Made by a program: the position numbers and the translations under genes. From assembly GCA_964504195.1 (NCBI GenBank), contig CAZDDI010000053.1:1-31338 (forward strand): a stretch of 31,338 bases of DNA, given 5' to 3'. Every line of letters begins with the position of its first letter. Positions within the stretch are counted from its first letter, which is position 1. This document shows positions 21,302 through 31,067 of this stretch, in pieces. The notes under the pieces were generated by a model. It was given only the letters and a program-made list of their open reading frames with translations. It was not told the origin of the DNA and made no database searches. The stretch comes from CAZDDI01 sp964504195. GTDB taxonomy: Bacteria > Chloroflexota > Anaerolineae > B4-G1 > SLSP01.

Positions 21302-23989
21302 ATGACGGCAACACTATTACAGACCAAACTCTATCGCCCGACACCACGCCCTGATCTGGTGCCCCGCGAGCGCCTGCGTGAGCAGCTCTTTGCTGGGCTG
21401 TGGACAGGCCAGGCGTTCGCGCGCAAACTCACGCTGGTTGCCGCCCCCGCCGGGTTCGGCAAAACCACCTTGCTTGCTGATTTTGGATTTTCGATTGTGG
21501 ATTTTGGAAGAGCGCCACAATCGAAAATCCAAAATCTAAAATCGGTTTGGCTGGCGCTGGATGAGGCTGATAACGACCCGGTGCGCTTCCTGCGCTACGT
21601 TATTGCCGCACTACAAAGCGCGCTCCCCGAAATAGGCACCACCGGGTCGCGGCTGGAACTCGCTACCCCGCCTGCTCTGGAAGAGGTGCTTGCGGGCGTC
21701 ATTAACGAGATTACCGCCGGCGGGTCTCCCATCATCCTGACGCTAGACGATTATCACGTCATCACGCACGTGGGCCTTGAGCAACTCCTGACCTTCCTGC
21801 TCGACCACCAGCCGCCTAACCTGCACCTCATCATTGCTAGCCGGAGTGACCCAGCCTTACCTCTCGCGCGATTACGCGCGCGCGGCCAGCTGCTCGAATT
21901 GCGCGCCCGTGATTTGCGCTTTACTGAGACAGAAGCTGCCACTTTCTTCACGCAGACGATGGGGTTAACGCTGCTCCCGGAGTGGATTGCGGCTCTGGAA
22001 CAGCGTACCGAAGGTTGGATTGCGGGCTTACAACTCGCGGCCCTCTCGCTTCAGGGGCGCACTGACCCTGCCAGTTTCATCCAGGCGTTTAGCGGCAGCC
22101 ATCGCTATGTGATTGACTACCTGGTCGGGGAAGTACTCCAACAGCAGAGCGATGAACTGCGCACCTTCCTCTCCCAGACCAGTATTCTTGCTCGCTTCAA
22201 CGCCGAATTGTGCAATAGGCTCACTGGGCGCGTTGATGCACAGGCGATTATCGCCCGGTTGGAGCAGGCCAATCTATTCATTATTCCGCTTGACGACGCG
22301 CGCCGCTGGTATCGCTATCATCACCTGTTTGCCGATTATTTGCGTAATCTACTCGCCCCACCCGAACAGGCTGCCCTTTACCAGCTAGCCGCTACCTGGC
22401 ATGCGGCCAACGATTTATCCTCCGAAGCCGTACACTACGCACTGGCAAGCGGCGACCACGACTTTGCCGCCGACATCATCGAACACGCCCTGGGCCTGGA
22501 TGCCACCTGGTCAGAGGGCAATCTGATGCAGTTAGCCGCCTGGCTTGCAGCCTTGCCGTCTGCTGCTCTTCACGCCCGCCCGCATTTGGGGCTGCAAGCT
22601 GCGCGTGTGCTCTATCTTCAGGGGCGTTTCGACGAGGCCGAAGCGCAACTGGCTCAGACGGAAGCCGGCTTGCAATCCCAGGCCGCTGTGCGTGGGCATG
22701 AAGTGCTATTGGCAATGACTGCGCTCTATCGCGGCGCGATTGCTGCCGTGCGCGGCAACTTCCAACAGGCCATTGCATTGATTTCCCCGGCCCAGGCTCG
22801 CATTCCGCCCGAAAATCATCTAGCGCACGCCCGCGCCTTTTTCAGCCTCGGTCTGGCCTATGAAATTGCTGAACAAACCGCCCTGGCAGTGGAAAACTAT
22901 TTACAATCCAGCGCCGCAGCGCGCGCCGCGGGCATCGTATTCCTGGATGTGCATGGGCTATGCGCCGCGGCGCAACTGCAAATCAGCCAGGGACGGCTAA
23001 CCCTCGCGACCCAGACCTGCCACGAGGCCCTGCAATTGGCCGAAAGCGCGCAGCTACCGCCGTTGGGGCTGGCCTGGGCCATTTTAGGCGTGATTGCGCT
23101 GGAACGGAACGACTTATTAACCGCCGAGACTTACTTGCAGGATGGCATTGCCCTTGCTCGTCAGGGCGGTTTGTTGGATGATTTGCTCGTTGGGTTGGCG
23201 GCATTGGGGCGCTTGCACGCTTACCAGGGCGATCTAGTCGGGATGCAGGCCGTGATAGACGAAGCTCTATCTATTATCCAGGCACTAGGTGTGCCCCGTG
23301 GGGAGCAATTAGCCCACGCCCATCTCGCCCGCTTTCAGCGTTTTCTTGGTCAGCATGAGGCCGCGGCACGTTGGGCCAGCGCTTACCAGGCCGCCCGGGC
23401 CGCGTCGTTGCGCGAGTTCGAAGAGCTGACTCTGGCCCGCATCCTGCTTTCCACCGGCGAATTGGTACCAATTCCGGCCATTCTGCATCCGATTTTGGAA
23501 CAGGCCGCCGCTGCCGGGCGGATGCAAACTTGCCTCGAAGCGCAACTATTGCTGGGACTGTATCACCATGCGCAGGGAGATACTGCCGCCGCGTTGGTGT
23601 GGCTGAAACAGGCGTTGGAATTGGCTGTTCCTGAAGGCTACCTGCGCGTCTTTCTGGATGAGGGCCAACCGTTGCTGGAGCTGCTGCCACAGGTGCGAGC
23701 ACAGTCCCCGGCCTTTGTGGATGCGGCGCTGGCTGCGGCGCAGATGCTATACGCCTCTCTGCCCGCCGAGATTGACCGCATGCTCCCCCACGGCGAGATC
23801 CTCAGCGCGCGCGAGCTGGAAATCCTAGGCTTGTTGGCTGAGGGCTTACCGAATCAGGAAATCGGGCAGGCTCTTTTCATCGGCGTAGGTACGGTCAAGT
23901 GGTATCTCAATCGCCTCTATGTTAAACTTGATGTGAGTAATCGCACCCAGGCGGTAGCCCGCGCGCGGGAGTGGCGGATACTGTCGTGA
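21302..23989 (+). CDS. LAL/MalT-type LuxR family transcriptional regulator
   Basis: 895 residues; ATG at 21302 with a weak ribosome-binding site. The N-terminus TKLYRPTPRPDLVPRERL is the standard opening of this family. A STAND-type ATPase follows: Walker A APAGFGKTT (48-56) and Walker B-like PIILTLDDYHVI, then a winged-helix region. A long TPR-like helical array (about 350-810) would bind the inducer. A C-terminal LuxR HTH follows (LSARELEILGLLAEGLPNQE, then GVGTVKWYLNRLYVKL). Such proteins activate transcription when ATP and an inducer are bound. Residues 60-79 come from an inserted palindromic repeat between Walker A and the next strand (see 21479-21536). The target is unknown; the upstream ABC operon is one candidate. 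Confidence 0.93.
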   Translation: MTATLLQTKLYRPTPRPDLVPRERLREQLFAGLWTGQAFARKLTLVAAPAGFGKTTLLADFGFSIVDFGRAPQSKIQNLKSVWLALDEADNDPVRFLRYVIAALQSALPEIGTTGSRLELATPPALEEVLAGVINEITAGGSPIILTLDDYHVITHVGLEQLLTFLLDHQPPNLHLIIASRSDPALPLARLRARGQLLELRARDLRFTETEAATFFTQTMGLTLLPEWIAALEQRTEGWIAGLQLAALSLQGRTDPASFIQAFSGSHRYVIDYLVGEVLQQQSDELRTFLSQTSILARFNAELCNRLTGRVDAQAIIARLEQANLFIIPLDDARRWYRYHHLFADYLRNLLAPPEQAALYQLAATWHAANDLSSEAVHYALASGDHDFAADIIEHALGLDATWSEGNLMQLAAWLAALPSAALHARPHLGLQAARVLYLQGRFDEAEAQLAQTEAGLQSQAAVRGHEVLLAMTALYRGAIAAVRGNFQQAIALISPAQARIPPENHLAHARAFFSLGLAYEIAEQTALAVENYLQSSAAARAAGIVFLDVHGLCAAAQLQISQGRLTLATQTCHEALQLAESAQLPPLGLAWAILGVIALERNDLLTAETYLQDGIALARQGGLLDDLLVGLAALGRLHAYQGDLVGMQAVIDEALSIIQALGVPRGEQLAHAHLARFQRFLGQHEAAARWASAYQAARAASLREFEELTLARILLSTGELVPIPAILHPILEQAAAAGRMQTCLEAQLLLGLYHHAQGDTAAALVWLKQALELAVPEGYLRVFLDEGQPLLELLPQVRAQSPAFVDAALAAAQMLYASLPAEIDRMLPHGEILSARELEILGLLAEGLPNQEIGQALFIGVGTVKWYLNRLYVKLDVSNRTQAVARAREWRILS
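21479..21536 (+). repeat. Palindromic element inside the LAL regulator
   Basis: A perfect 22-bp inverted repeat (arms start GATTTTGGATTTTCGATTG) with a 14-nt loop, translated in frame as residues 60-79 (DFGFSIVDFGRAPQSKIQNL). Its AT-rich TTTTGGATTTT composition differs sharply from the surrounding coding sequence. Confidence 0.92.
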
Positions 23990-24102
23990 TTTATCCTGTT
24001 GATTAGAGTCTGTAAAAGAATAGTCCCCCGCCACAGCCGCCCTCAGGGTGGGGGCGGGGAGCGAAAACGGGAAGTTATGCTTTTATGAACCCTTACGAGG
24101 CG

Positions 24103-24130
24103 TTGACAAAAACTTGCTTCCTGGTACAAT
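24103..24130 (+). promoter_or_regulatory. tRNA-Glu promoter
   Basis: Consensus TTGACA, a 16-base spacer and TACAAT, ending 11 bases before the tRNA. It uses the same hexamers and spacing as the tRNA-Phe promoter. Confidence 0.87.
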
Positions 24131-24141
24131 ACCCCAGTGTT

Positions 24142-24217
24142 GGCCCCATCGTCTAGTGGCCTAGGACGCTGGCCTCTCAAGCCGGAAACAGGGATTCGAA
24201 TTCCCTTGGGGCCACCA
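24142..24217 (+). tRNA. tRNA-Glu (CTC)
   Basis: A 76-nt cloverleaf: acceptor GGCCCCA / TGGGGCC, anticodon arm CTGGC-CTCTCAA-GCCGG (anticodon CTC, reading GAG), and T-arm AGGGATTCGAATTCCCT. It ends in discriminator A and an encoded CCA. A strong terminator follows directly. Confidence 0.96.
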
Positions 24218-24218
24218 A

Positions 24219-24268
24219 TACAAAAACCACCGCCCCCCAGGAAAACCTGGGGGGCGGTGGTTTTTGTA
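24219..24268. terminator. Bidirectional terminator shared by tRNA-Glu and the minus-strand unit
   Basis: A perfect 23-bp stem with an AAAA/TTTT loop; the core is CCACCGCCCCCCAGG paired with CCTGGGGGGCGGTGG. A-tracts on one side and T-tracts on the other give a U-run in both directions. It starts one base after the tRNA CCA and ends 16 bases past the stop of the converging small membrane protein gene. Confidence 0.92.
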
Positions 24269-24284
24269 TGCAAGTTGCGCAGCG

Positions 24285-24500
24285 CTACGCTTTTTCGAGC
24301 AGTGCCAGTAGCAGCCAGAGCAACAACAACGCCCCTGCACCGGGCAACAGACAAACGAGCGCGGAGACCAGGGCCTCTGCCCCGTAAAGCCATCCGATCA
24401 ATCCCCCGCCGCCCAACACCAGCACAAACACGACACCCAACAAGAGCCGGTGCTCGGTCTGGCGACGCTGGGTGCGTAAATCGGTGGGGGGTCTTTTCAT
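24285..24500 (-). CDS. Small two-TM membrane protein
   Basis: 71 residues; ATG at 24500 with GAGGT upstream. A basic N-terminal tail (MKRPPTDLRTQRRQTEHR) is followed by two Leu/Gly-rich membrane helices (about 19-39 and 45-67), giving both ends inside. It starts 27 bp after the radical SAM gene on the same strand and ends at the shared terminator, so it is probably the second gene of that unit. No family recognised. Confidence 0.6.
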   Translation of the reverse strand: MKRPPTDLRTQRRQTEHRLLLGVVFVLVLGGGGLIGWLYGAEALVSALVCLLPGAGALLLLWLLLALLEKA

Positions 24501-24527
24501 CTACGTGTATACCTCACGTTGAAACTT

Positions 24528-25403
24528 TCAAAAGAGCGCCAGTTGTTGCATGGTTACGGGCGAATACAACGGTAGCCGCGGCATAAGCCCGTGTTCCTGA
24601 CACAATACCTCGAACAAGCGATATAACTGCGCGGCGCGTGGACTAGCGCAATTGTAGCGCTCGCCAAAAGTGCGCTCGTACTGTTGGCGCAGGCCAGGGA
24701 ACAAACGCTCCAATTGGTTGTAGTAATACGCCCGTTGCCGGTCACGCAGGCTCATGCCCATCCAGGGGATGATATAGGTTGCGCCGTGGGCTGCCGCCTG
24801 GGCCACAAGCGTCGTGATGTTGTCCTCATTATCTTGGATAAAGGGTAAAATCGGCATCATGGTGACGCCTGTCTGAATTCCCTGTTCGGCCAGGCGGCGC
24901 ATGGCCGCGAACCGTGCGGAGGGGCGCGGGGCCAACGGCTCGACCTGAGCCGCCAGCGTGTCATCGGCGGTAGTGATGGTGAAGCTCACACTGGCATAGA
25001 CCTGGCTGATGGCGCGCAACGTGTCCAATGCACGCAGCACCAGATCACTCTTGGTGATGATATGCACCGGGAACCCCATTTCAGCGATGACCGCGAGCGC
25101 CTGCCCGGTAAGGTTGCGCTCAGCCTCTAAAGGCATGAACGGATCGTTCATCGAGCCGAGGCCAATGACGCCTTTGACCCGTTTCCGTGAGAGTTCGTCG
25201 CGCAACAAAGCGATAGCGTTGGTTTTGACGCGAATTTCGCTATCGAAGTAATCCAGGCCATAACATGCGCTGCGGCTGTCACAATAGATACACCGGTGCA
25301 TACAACCGTTGTACAGGTTCATATTGTACTTGAGTCCGAACCAGGTATCCGGTTGCTTGATGTGCGCGAGCAAAACTTTTGCCTGAATGTCTTTGACCCG
25401 CAT
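24528..25403 (-). CDS. Radical SAM protein, SPL (spore photoproduct lyase-like) group
   Basis: 291 residues. The ATG at 25403 is preferred because AGGA lies five bases upstream; an in-frame GTG four codons earlier overlaps that site. The Cys triad Cys34-x3-Cys38-x2-Cys41 in YNGCMHRCIYCDSRS binds the [4Fe-4S] cluster used to cleave SAM. The following text (GSMNDPFMPLEAE, HIITKSDLVLRALD, YASVSFTITTADD) matches the SPL-type group found widely in non-spore-formers, most of which have no known substrate. It is therefore unlikely to be a true photoproduct lyase without further evidence. It is the first gene of a two-gene minus-strand unit; no clear promoter was seen. Confidence 0.88.
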   Translation of the reverse strand: MRVKDIQAKVLLAHIKQPDTWFGLKYNMNLYNGCMHRCIYCDSRSACYGLDYFDSEIRVKTNAIALLRDELSRKRVKGVIGLGSMNDPFMPLEAERNLTGQALAVIAEMGFPVHIITKSDLVLRALDTLRAISQVYASVSFTITTADDTLAAQVEPLAPRPSARFAAMRRLAEQGIQTGVTMMPILPFIQDNEDNITTLVAQAAAHGATYIIPWMGMSLRDRQRAYYYNQLERLFPGLRQQYERTFGERYNCASPRAAQLYRLFEVLCQEHGLMPRLPLYSPVTMQQLALF

Positions 25404-25484
25404 GCATGTCCTCACACTTGTGGCTGCTCTTAGAATCTATCTCCAACTTGTCTACTGTACATTTTCCAAGCGCATTCAGTGTTA

Positions 25485-25551
25485 GCCACGAATTAGCATA
25501 AATTTTACGAATTTCTTATTGTTTTCGTGTTAATTCGAGTGAATTCGTGGC
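25485..25551. repeat. Palindromic dispersed-type repeat (GCCACGAATT...)
   Basis: 10-bp perfect terminal arms (GCCACGAATT / AATTCGTGGC) enclose further imperfectly paired ACGAATT / AATTCG copies. Such GCCACGAATT palindromes are, as I recall, common non-coding repeats in this type of genome. No other copy occurs in this window. Confidence 0.75.
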
Positions 25552-25844
25552 AAAAATCTACAAGTGTACGGTAGCAAATCCCAAACTATACGAAGGCAGT
25601 GGTTCCAATTTGTAAAATCTATGTTCTAAATCTTTGAGCCGATACAGGTGGCAACTTGAGTTGCTTATGTTAATCATAGCCACTTGGGGCGGCCTGTCAA
25701 CCGGGTGTGAGGCAACATGACCCTTGTGGAGTTGTAGTCTCGGCGTTTAGATGTACACTATATGAAAATGGTTTGGAGTAAAAAACTTACATTAAGTAAC
25801 CTCAAGCGCCACACTCTCACGAAAGTTTAAGAAGCTGTCCAAAA

Positions 25845-25917
25845 AAATTCACTAAGGCGGTGGTTGAGTCTGTTGAAACCAGCACCGGGACTCGGTAGGC
25901 TCAACCACCGGCGAAAT
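25845..25917 (+). repeat. REP-like palindrome, left copy flanking the kinase gene
   Basis: Reads AAATTCACTAAGGCGGTGG and closes with GGCTCAACCACCGGCGAAATT, so it folds on itself. Its reverse complement matches 31068-31144 over about 75 bases with clear but incomplete identity. Confidence 0.8.
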
Positions 25918-26010
25918 TGTTGGATAAATGCTGACATGCAGGCCTTCGCAAGGGCAGGCTACGTAGTGGTTGCCAATTTGCTTGATGTACAATTGTTTCA
26001 GGAGTAGTCT

Positions 26011-29000
26011 ATGTCTACACAAGCGCCTCGGCAGGAAAGCTTCAAAGTCCCGTTGCGCGTAATGCTCAGCGTGCCCTTTGTGTTGCTGACGGTGCTGGTG
26101 GTTAGCTTGGTAAGCTATTTATCATTCCGCAACGGGCAACGTGCCGTGAACGATGTTGCCTATCGTCTGCAAGGTGAAATTAGCGCCCGTATCGAAGCCT
26201 ATCTAGTCACGTTCCTCAATACACCACAGCTCATCAATCAATTGAATGCCAACGCCCTGCGCCAGGGTTGGCTCCCCGCTGATGCGCCAACTACTCTGGA
26301 GCATTACTTCTGGAAACAGATTCAAGTCTTCGATTCGGTGAGCAGTATCTATTTTGCCAATCCTTCTGGTGGATTGGTGAATGCCGGGCGGGAAGGGGCT
26401 AGTGGCGATTTGTATATCATCGTAACCGAGAACTTTACTCACGGCACGTTTCATAAGTACGCCACTGACGCAACCGGACAGCGCAGGGAACTGCTCAGCG
26501 CGGTTCCTGACTTTGATGCGCGTACCCGCCCCTGGTACACCAGCGCGCTCGAACGGGGCACGACATGGAGCGATATCTACATCCTCTTCACCGGGCAAGA
26601 TATGGCAATCGCGGCAAGTCAGCCCGTCTATGCCGCAGATGAAACATTGCTGGGTGTTGTTTCCACAGATGTCTTCATTTCACAAATCCAAACCTTCCTG
26701 CAATCCCTAGAAATTGGCGAAACCGGTCAGGCTTTTATTATGGAGCGTTCGGGGAAGCTCGTGGCAGCCTCAACCGCGCAGCAGCCCTTCAATATAACGA
26801 ACGGGCTTGCATCCGGGGAGCGGCTGGATGCGACGGCCAGCGACTCTTTATTGATCAGTGAAGCGACAATCTTCTTAAACCAAACGGTTGAAAGCTATGC
26901 ACTCATACAACAGTCGCAGGGAGGGGAGTTTGAGATTGCCGGACAACGACATTTCTTGCTTGTTACCCCTTTGCGTGACCCTTACGGCATTGATTGGCTC
27001 GTGGTCGTGGTTATCCCCGAATCTGATTTCATGGCTCAAATTAACGCCAACAATCGCACCACGGCACTAGCTACTAGCGCCGCGTTACTATTAGCCATAA
27101 CAATGGCCGTGTTGATTAGTCGGCGGATTACTTCCCGAATCTCACAACTGCATCATGCTGCTCACCGGTTGGCTCAGGGTCAACCGGTAACTACTTTACC
27201 AGACGCGAGTCACATTACAGAAATTAGCGGGTTGACAAAAGCCTTTACCACGATGGCCGCGCAATTACACGATTTGCTAGGTAATTTAACTGCCGAAATC
27301 GCTGAGCGCAAACGCGCCGAGGCAGATTTACAGCTCAACTATTCTTTGTTGCAGGGTATCCTTGAAAGCAGTGCCGTGCCGATTTTCTCGCTCGACCGCG
27401 ATTTCCGATATACCGGGTTTAACCAAATTCACAAGCTGAAGATGCAGGCTCTTTATGGTACAGTGCCCCAAATCGGACATGATTTTTACGAATATCAGAC
27501 ATGTGAGGAAGACCGAGTAGAATCCAGGCCTAACATAGAACGGGCGTTGCGCGGAGAACAGTTTGTTGTAGAAGCCCTTTCGGGCAATAGGGCTTTGAGC
27601 CGAAGACAATTTGAGATTACGCATAGTCCTGTGCGTGATATGCAGGACACCGTAATCGGTGTGGCTATTTTTGCGCAAGACATTACCGAGCGGAAGCAGG
27701 CAGAGGAAGCGTTGCGCGAGAGCGAAAACCGGTATCGGGCACTTTTCGAAGGCAGCCCGCAAGGTATTCTAGTAACGGACATAGAAACACAACGCTTTCA
27801 CTACGCTAATGCCAGTATATGTCGGATGTTGGGCTACGCAAAAGCTAATTTGCTTGAACTTAGCGTCGCGGATATCCACCCACCGGAGTCTTTGGCGCAG
27901 ATACAGGCGGAATTCATCACATTGATACGTGGTGAGAAGACAATAACTGAGGCACTCCCCTTATTACGTTGCGATGGGACAGTATTCTTTGCCGAAATTG
28001 CCGCTTCGCACCTACACATTACTGGGCGTAAATATTTAGTAGGTTTCTTTGCGGACGTCACTGCTCGCATTCAGGCGGAAGCGGCTCTGGCGCAAGAACG
28101 CATCCTCTTGCGCACAGTCATTGATAACTTGCCTGACGCCGTTTATGTGAAGGATTTAGAACTGCGGAAGTTATTGATAAATCACGCTGATTTGGAGAAC
28201 ATGGGCTTTGAGGATGAAAGTGCTGCACTAGGTAAAACAGACTTTGATGTTTTCCCTCCAGCAGTAGCGGCGCAATTTGCTCACGATGACCGCACTGTAT
28301 TGGAAAGTGGTACCCCGATTTTAGATCGCGAAGAGCGGTTGATCCGGCCCTCCGGTGAAGAACGCTGGCTGCTCACTTCTAAAGTGCCGTTGCGTGATAC
28401 ACAAGGGCGGATGTTGGGTATCATCGGGATCGGCCACGACATCACCGACCGCAAACGGGCTGAAAAAGCGCTACGTGCCAGCGAGGAACTTTTCCGGGAA
28501 GTCATCCGCACGATTACAGCGCATATTTACGTGGCCGATATTGCTCCAGACGGACAACGTCGCCATGTGTACTTTTCGCCTAACCGAAGTATGCTGACCG
28601 GCTACTCGCTAGAAGTGTTTAACGAAGATGCTTATTTCTGGTTCAATCACGTTATTCATCCGGACGACCGTCCGCTGGCAATGGAGCAAGTGGCCCGGTT
28701 GATGCAGGACGAAGATAGCACAGCCGATTACCGCATCATCCGCGCTGATGGTGAAATTCTGTGGATGCGTGATAGTGCCCATGTGATCTGCCTGGCGGAT
28801 GGTATAAAGCGCGTCTATGGATTTGTTAGTGATGTGACCGCATACAAGCAAACTGAAGCTGCCTTGCGTGAGAGCGAGACTCGCTTTCGGCATCTGTATG
28901 AACAATCGCCTGTAGCCTACCAATCGTTAGATGCCAAAGGCTACCTGATAGAAGTCAATATGGCCTGGTTAGAGGAATTAGGATACACGCGCGAAGAAGT

Positions 29001-31026
29001 CATCGGGCGCAAATTTACCGATTTTCTGGTTGATGAATCCAAACACCTGTTTCAAGAGCGTTTTGCAACCTTCAAACGCGAGGGCGTGGTTCACGCGATA
29101 GAATTTGATCTCCGTTGCAAAAACGATAGCGTCATTAGTGCCACGTTTGAGGGGCGTATAGGACGTAGCCCAAACGGTAAATTCGCCCAAACCCATTGCA
29201 TTTTCATCAACATTACCGAACGTAAGCGCATAGAGAAAGCCTTACAAGAAAGCCGCGCACTGTTTCGCTCATTGGTTGAAAGTATACCGCAAAACATTTT
29301 CAGCAAGGACTTGGACGGCCATTTTACTTTTGCCAATCAACGCTATTGTGCTGCTGAAAACAAGCCCCTGGAAGAGCTCGTAGGGAAAACTGATTTTGAC
29401 CTCCATCCGCCCGATCTGGCAAAACAGTATCGCGCCGATGATCTTCGGGTGATTGAAACACGAGAAGTGATTGAAAAGGAAGAAATCCATCAAACGCTGG
29501 AGGGAACACCATCTTATGTGCAGGTCGTCAAAGCCCCCATTTATGATGCCGATGGTCAAGTGCGGGGAATGTTGGGGATATTCTGGGATATCACCGAGCG
29601 CCGGCGCGCGGAAGAACAGTTGCGCTTGCAAGCACTAGTACTGGATCAAATTCAAGATCGTGTGACAATCACAGATCTTTCCGGGAGGATCACCTACGTC
29701 AATCAATCTGAGGTTGATTCTCTCGGCCATGCGCGGGAGAGTTTGATTGGCCGTGCTACTGATATATACGGAGAAGACCCCGCACAAGGCGCAACGCAAC
29801 AAGATATTCTGCAACGCACGCTGGCCGAAGGCCAATGGCGTGGGGAAGTAATCAATTACACTGCGGATAAACAAGAAATCATTTTAGATGCGCGCACACG
29901 CATTGTGTATGACTTGGAAGGCCAGCCGATCGCGCTATGTGGCATCGCTACTGACATTACTGAGCGCAAGCAACTGGAATTAGCTCAACGCGCCAGCGAG
30001 GAACGATTTTCCCTAGCAGTGCGCGCCGGGCGCGTGGGCATTTGGGAATTTTGGCCGCTTACTAACCATGCCTACTATAACGAGACCTGGTATACAATGT
30101 TGGGCTATACACCTTATGCCCTGCCCCAAGATTATGCCACCTGGCGTGAATTGTTACATCCCGACGATGCGGTTGCCGCGGAGTCCCATGTTCAAGCGAG
30201 TCTAAAGGACGTACTAGATTTTAGTATGCAATTCAGAATGCGCACAGCGGATAATGATTGGCGCTGGATTCAGGCGAACGGCTATATTACAGAGCGAGAC
30301 CCTACCGGCACAGCCCAGCGGGTTATCGGTACCCATACCGATATCACCGAATACAAGCTAATCGAGACAGCATTGCGGGGCGCATTGCAAGAGCGGGAGG
30401 CACTGCTGCGCGAAATCCACCACCGCGTCAAGAACAACCTGCAAGTAGTCTGTGCCTTACTCGATTTGCAAGCATTACGGGCCGATGCACCGCAGATCAA
30501 CGCAGCCTTAGAGGAGAGTGGGCAGCGCATCCGCTCGATGGCCTTCATCCATGAACAACTGACCCATGCCGAAAATCTGGCACAGGTAGATATGGCCGCG
30601 TATGTCCGCGATCTAGTCAACTCGTTGCGCATCTCTTACGGCCTGGACTGGGTTGAGATTGAGCTAGACGTGGAAGCCATTGCACTGCCCTTCGACTCAG
30701 TCTCTCCCTGTGGTCTGTTGATCAACGAGCTGGTTTCGAATGCGCTCAAACATGCCTTCCCGCCAGAGTGGCACGGGCATCAGTCGCCCGGTGGCCCGCA
30801 CGGACTGCTCCACATCGCATTACACGCGCCACCTGATATGAGACCTCACGCAGTACTGACGGTAGCCGATAATGGCATCGGCTTACCAGAGGAGCGTAGC
30901 CAGGAGTCTCCAGACACGCTGGGGTTGACGCTTGTGCGCTTACTCTCTCGGCAATTGGACGGGACGCTGGAAATCATGCGTGAGGGGGGCACAACCTTTC
31001 AGGTTACATTTCCGATCCAGGGATAA
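26011..31026 (+). CDS. Large sensor histidine kinase: dCache-HAMP-8xPAS-HisKA_2
   Basis: 1671 residues; ATG at 26011 with AGGAG six bases upstream. An N-terminal helix (about 19-40), an extracytoplasmic dCache-like sensor (about 45-340; YFANPSGG, RTRPWYTSAL), a second helix (about 350-370) and HAMP (to about 425) are followed by eight PAS domains starting near 441, 571, 697, 825, 956, 1082, 1208 and 1331. Most end in the PAC-type D(I/V)TERK linker. The kinase core is HisKA_2: REIHHRVKNNLQ with His1470/1471, then HATPase_c with NELVSNALKHA (1572-1582) and ADNGIGL (Asp1620). It is membrane-bound, sensing an outside ligand and probably several inside cues. No response regulator is adjacent. HisKA_2 kinases often act on stand-alone receivers; the receiver of the hybrid kinase at 14269-16116 is one possible target. 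Confidence 0.95.
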   Translation: MSTQAPRQESFKVPLRVMLSVPFVLLTVLVVSLVSYLSFRNGQRAVNDVAYRLQGEISARIEAYLVTFLNTPQLINQLNANALRQGWLPADAPTTLEHYFWKQIQVFDSVSSIYFANPSGGLVNAGREGASGDLYIIVTENFTHGTFHKYATDATGQRRELLSAVPDFDARTRPWYTSALERGTTWSDIYILFTGQDMAIAASQPVYAADETLLGVVSTDVFISQIQTFLQSLEIGETGQAFIMERSGKLVAASTAQQPFNITNGLASGERLDATASDSLLISEATIFLNQTVESYALIQQSQGGEFEIAGQRHFLLVTPLRDPYGIDWLVVVVIPESDFMAQINANNRTTALATSAALLLAITMAVLISRRITSRISQLHHAAHRLAQGQPVTTLPDASHITEISGLTKAFTTMAAQLHDLLGNLTAEIAERKRAEADLQLNYSLLQGILESSAVPIFSLDRDFRYTGFNQIHKLKMQALYGTVPQIGHDFYEYQTCEEDRVESRPNIERALRGEQFVVEALSGNRALSRRQFEITHSPVRDMQDTVIGVAIFAQDITERKQAEEALRESENRYRALFEGSPQGILVTDIETQRFHYANASICRMLGYAKANLLELSVADIHPPESLAQIQAEFITLIRGEKTITEALPLLRCDGTVFFAEIAASHLHITGRKYLVGFFADVTARIQAEAALAQERILLRTVIDNLPDAVYVKDLELRKLLINHADLENMGFEDESAALGKTDFDVFPPAVAAQFAHDDRTVLESGTPILDREERLIRPSGEERWLLTSKVPLRDTQGRMLGIIGIGHDITDRKRAEKALRASEELFREVIRTITAHIYVADIAPDGQRRHVYFSPNRSMLTGYSLEVFNEDAYFWFNHVIHPDDRPLAMEQVARLMQDEDSTADYRIIRADGEILWMRDSAHVICLADGIKRVYGFVSDVTAYKQTEAALRESETRFRHLYEQSPVAYQSLDAKGYLIEVNMAWLEELGYTREEVIGRKFTDFLVDESKHLFQERFATFKREGVVHAIEFDLRCKNDSVISATFEGRIGRSPNGKFAQTHCIFINITERKRIEKALQESRALFRSLVESIPQNIFSKDLDGHFTFANQRYCAAENKPLEELVGKTDFDLHPPDLAKQYRADDLRVIETREVIEKEEIHQTLEGTPSYVQVVKAPIYDADGQVRGMLGIFWDITERRRAEEQLRLQALVLDQIQDRVTITDLSGRITYVNQSEVDSLGHARESLIGRATDIYGEDPAQGATQQDILQRTLAEGQWRGEVINYTADKQEIILDARTRIVYDLEGQPIALCGIATDITERKQLELAQRASEERFSLAVRAGRVGIWEFWPLTNHAYYNETWYTMLGYTPYALPQDYATWRELLHPDDAVAAESHVQASLKDVLDFSMQFRMRTADNDWRWIQANGYITERDPTGTAQRVIGTHTDITEYKLIETALRGALQEREALLREIHHRVKNNLQVVCALLDLQALRADAPQINAALEESGQRIRSMAFIHEQLTHAENLAQVDMAAYVRDLVNSLRISYGLDWVEIELDVEAIALPFDSVSPCGLLINELVSNALKHAFPPEWHGHQSPGGPHGLLHIALHAPPDMRPHAVLTVADNGIGLPEERSQESPDTLGLTLVRLLSRQLDGTLEIMREGGTTFQVTFPIQG

Positions 31027-31067
31027 GCCATGAAATATTATGCGATTAGGACTTAGAACCTGTCCGA

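Larger units (their letters stand above)
25404..26010. other. 600-bp AT-rich intergenic region with two palindromic repeats
   Basis: No gene is visible on either strand. The region holds the palindromic elements at 25485-25551 and 25845-25917. Just before the kinase ATG is a good AGGAG site (26000-26004). A TACAAT at 25988-25993 could be a -10 but has no convincing -35. Confidence 0.6.

Noticed and set aside
24528..25403. True spore photoproduct lyase
   Set aside because: Only the radical SAM Cys motif and general SPL-group text are visible; the group is broad and mostly uncharacterised, and nothing here suggests sporulation.
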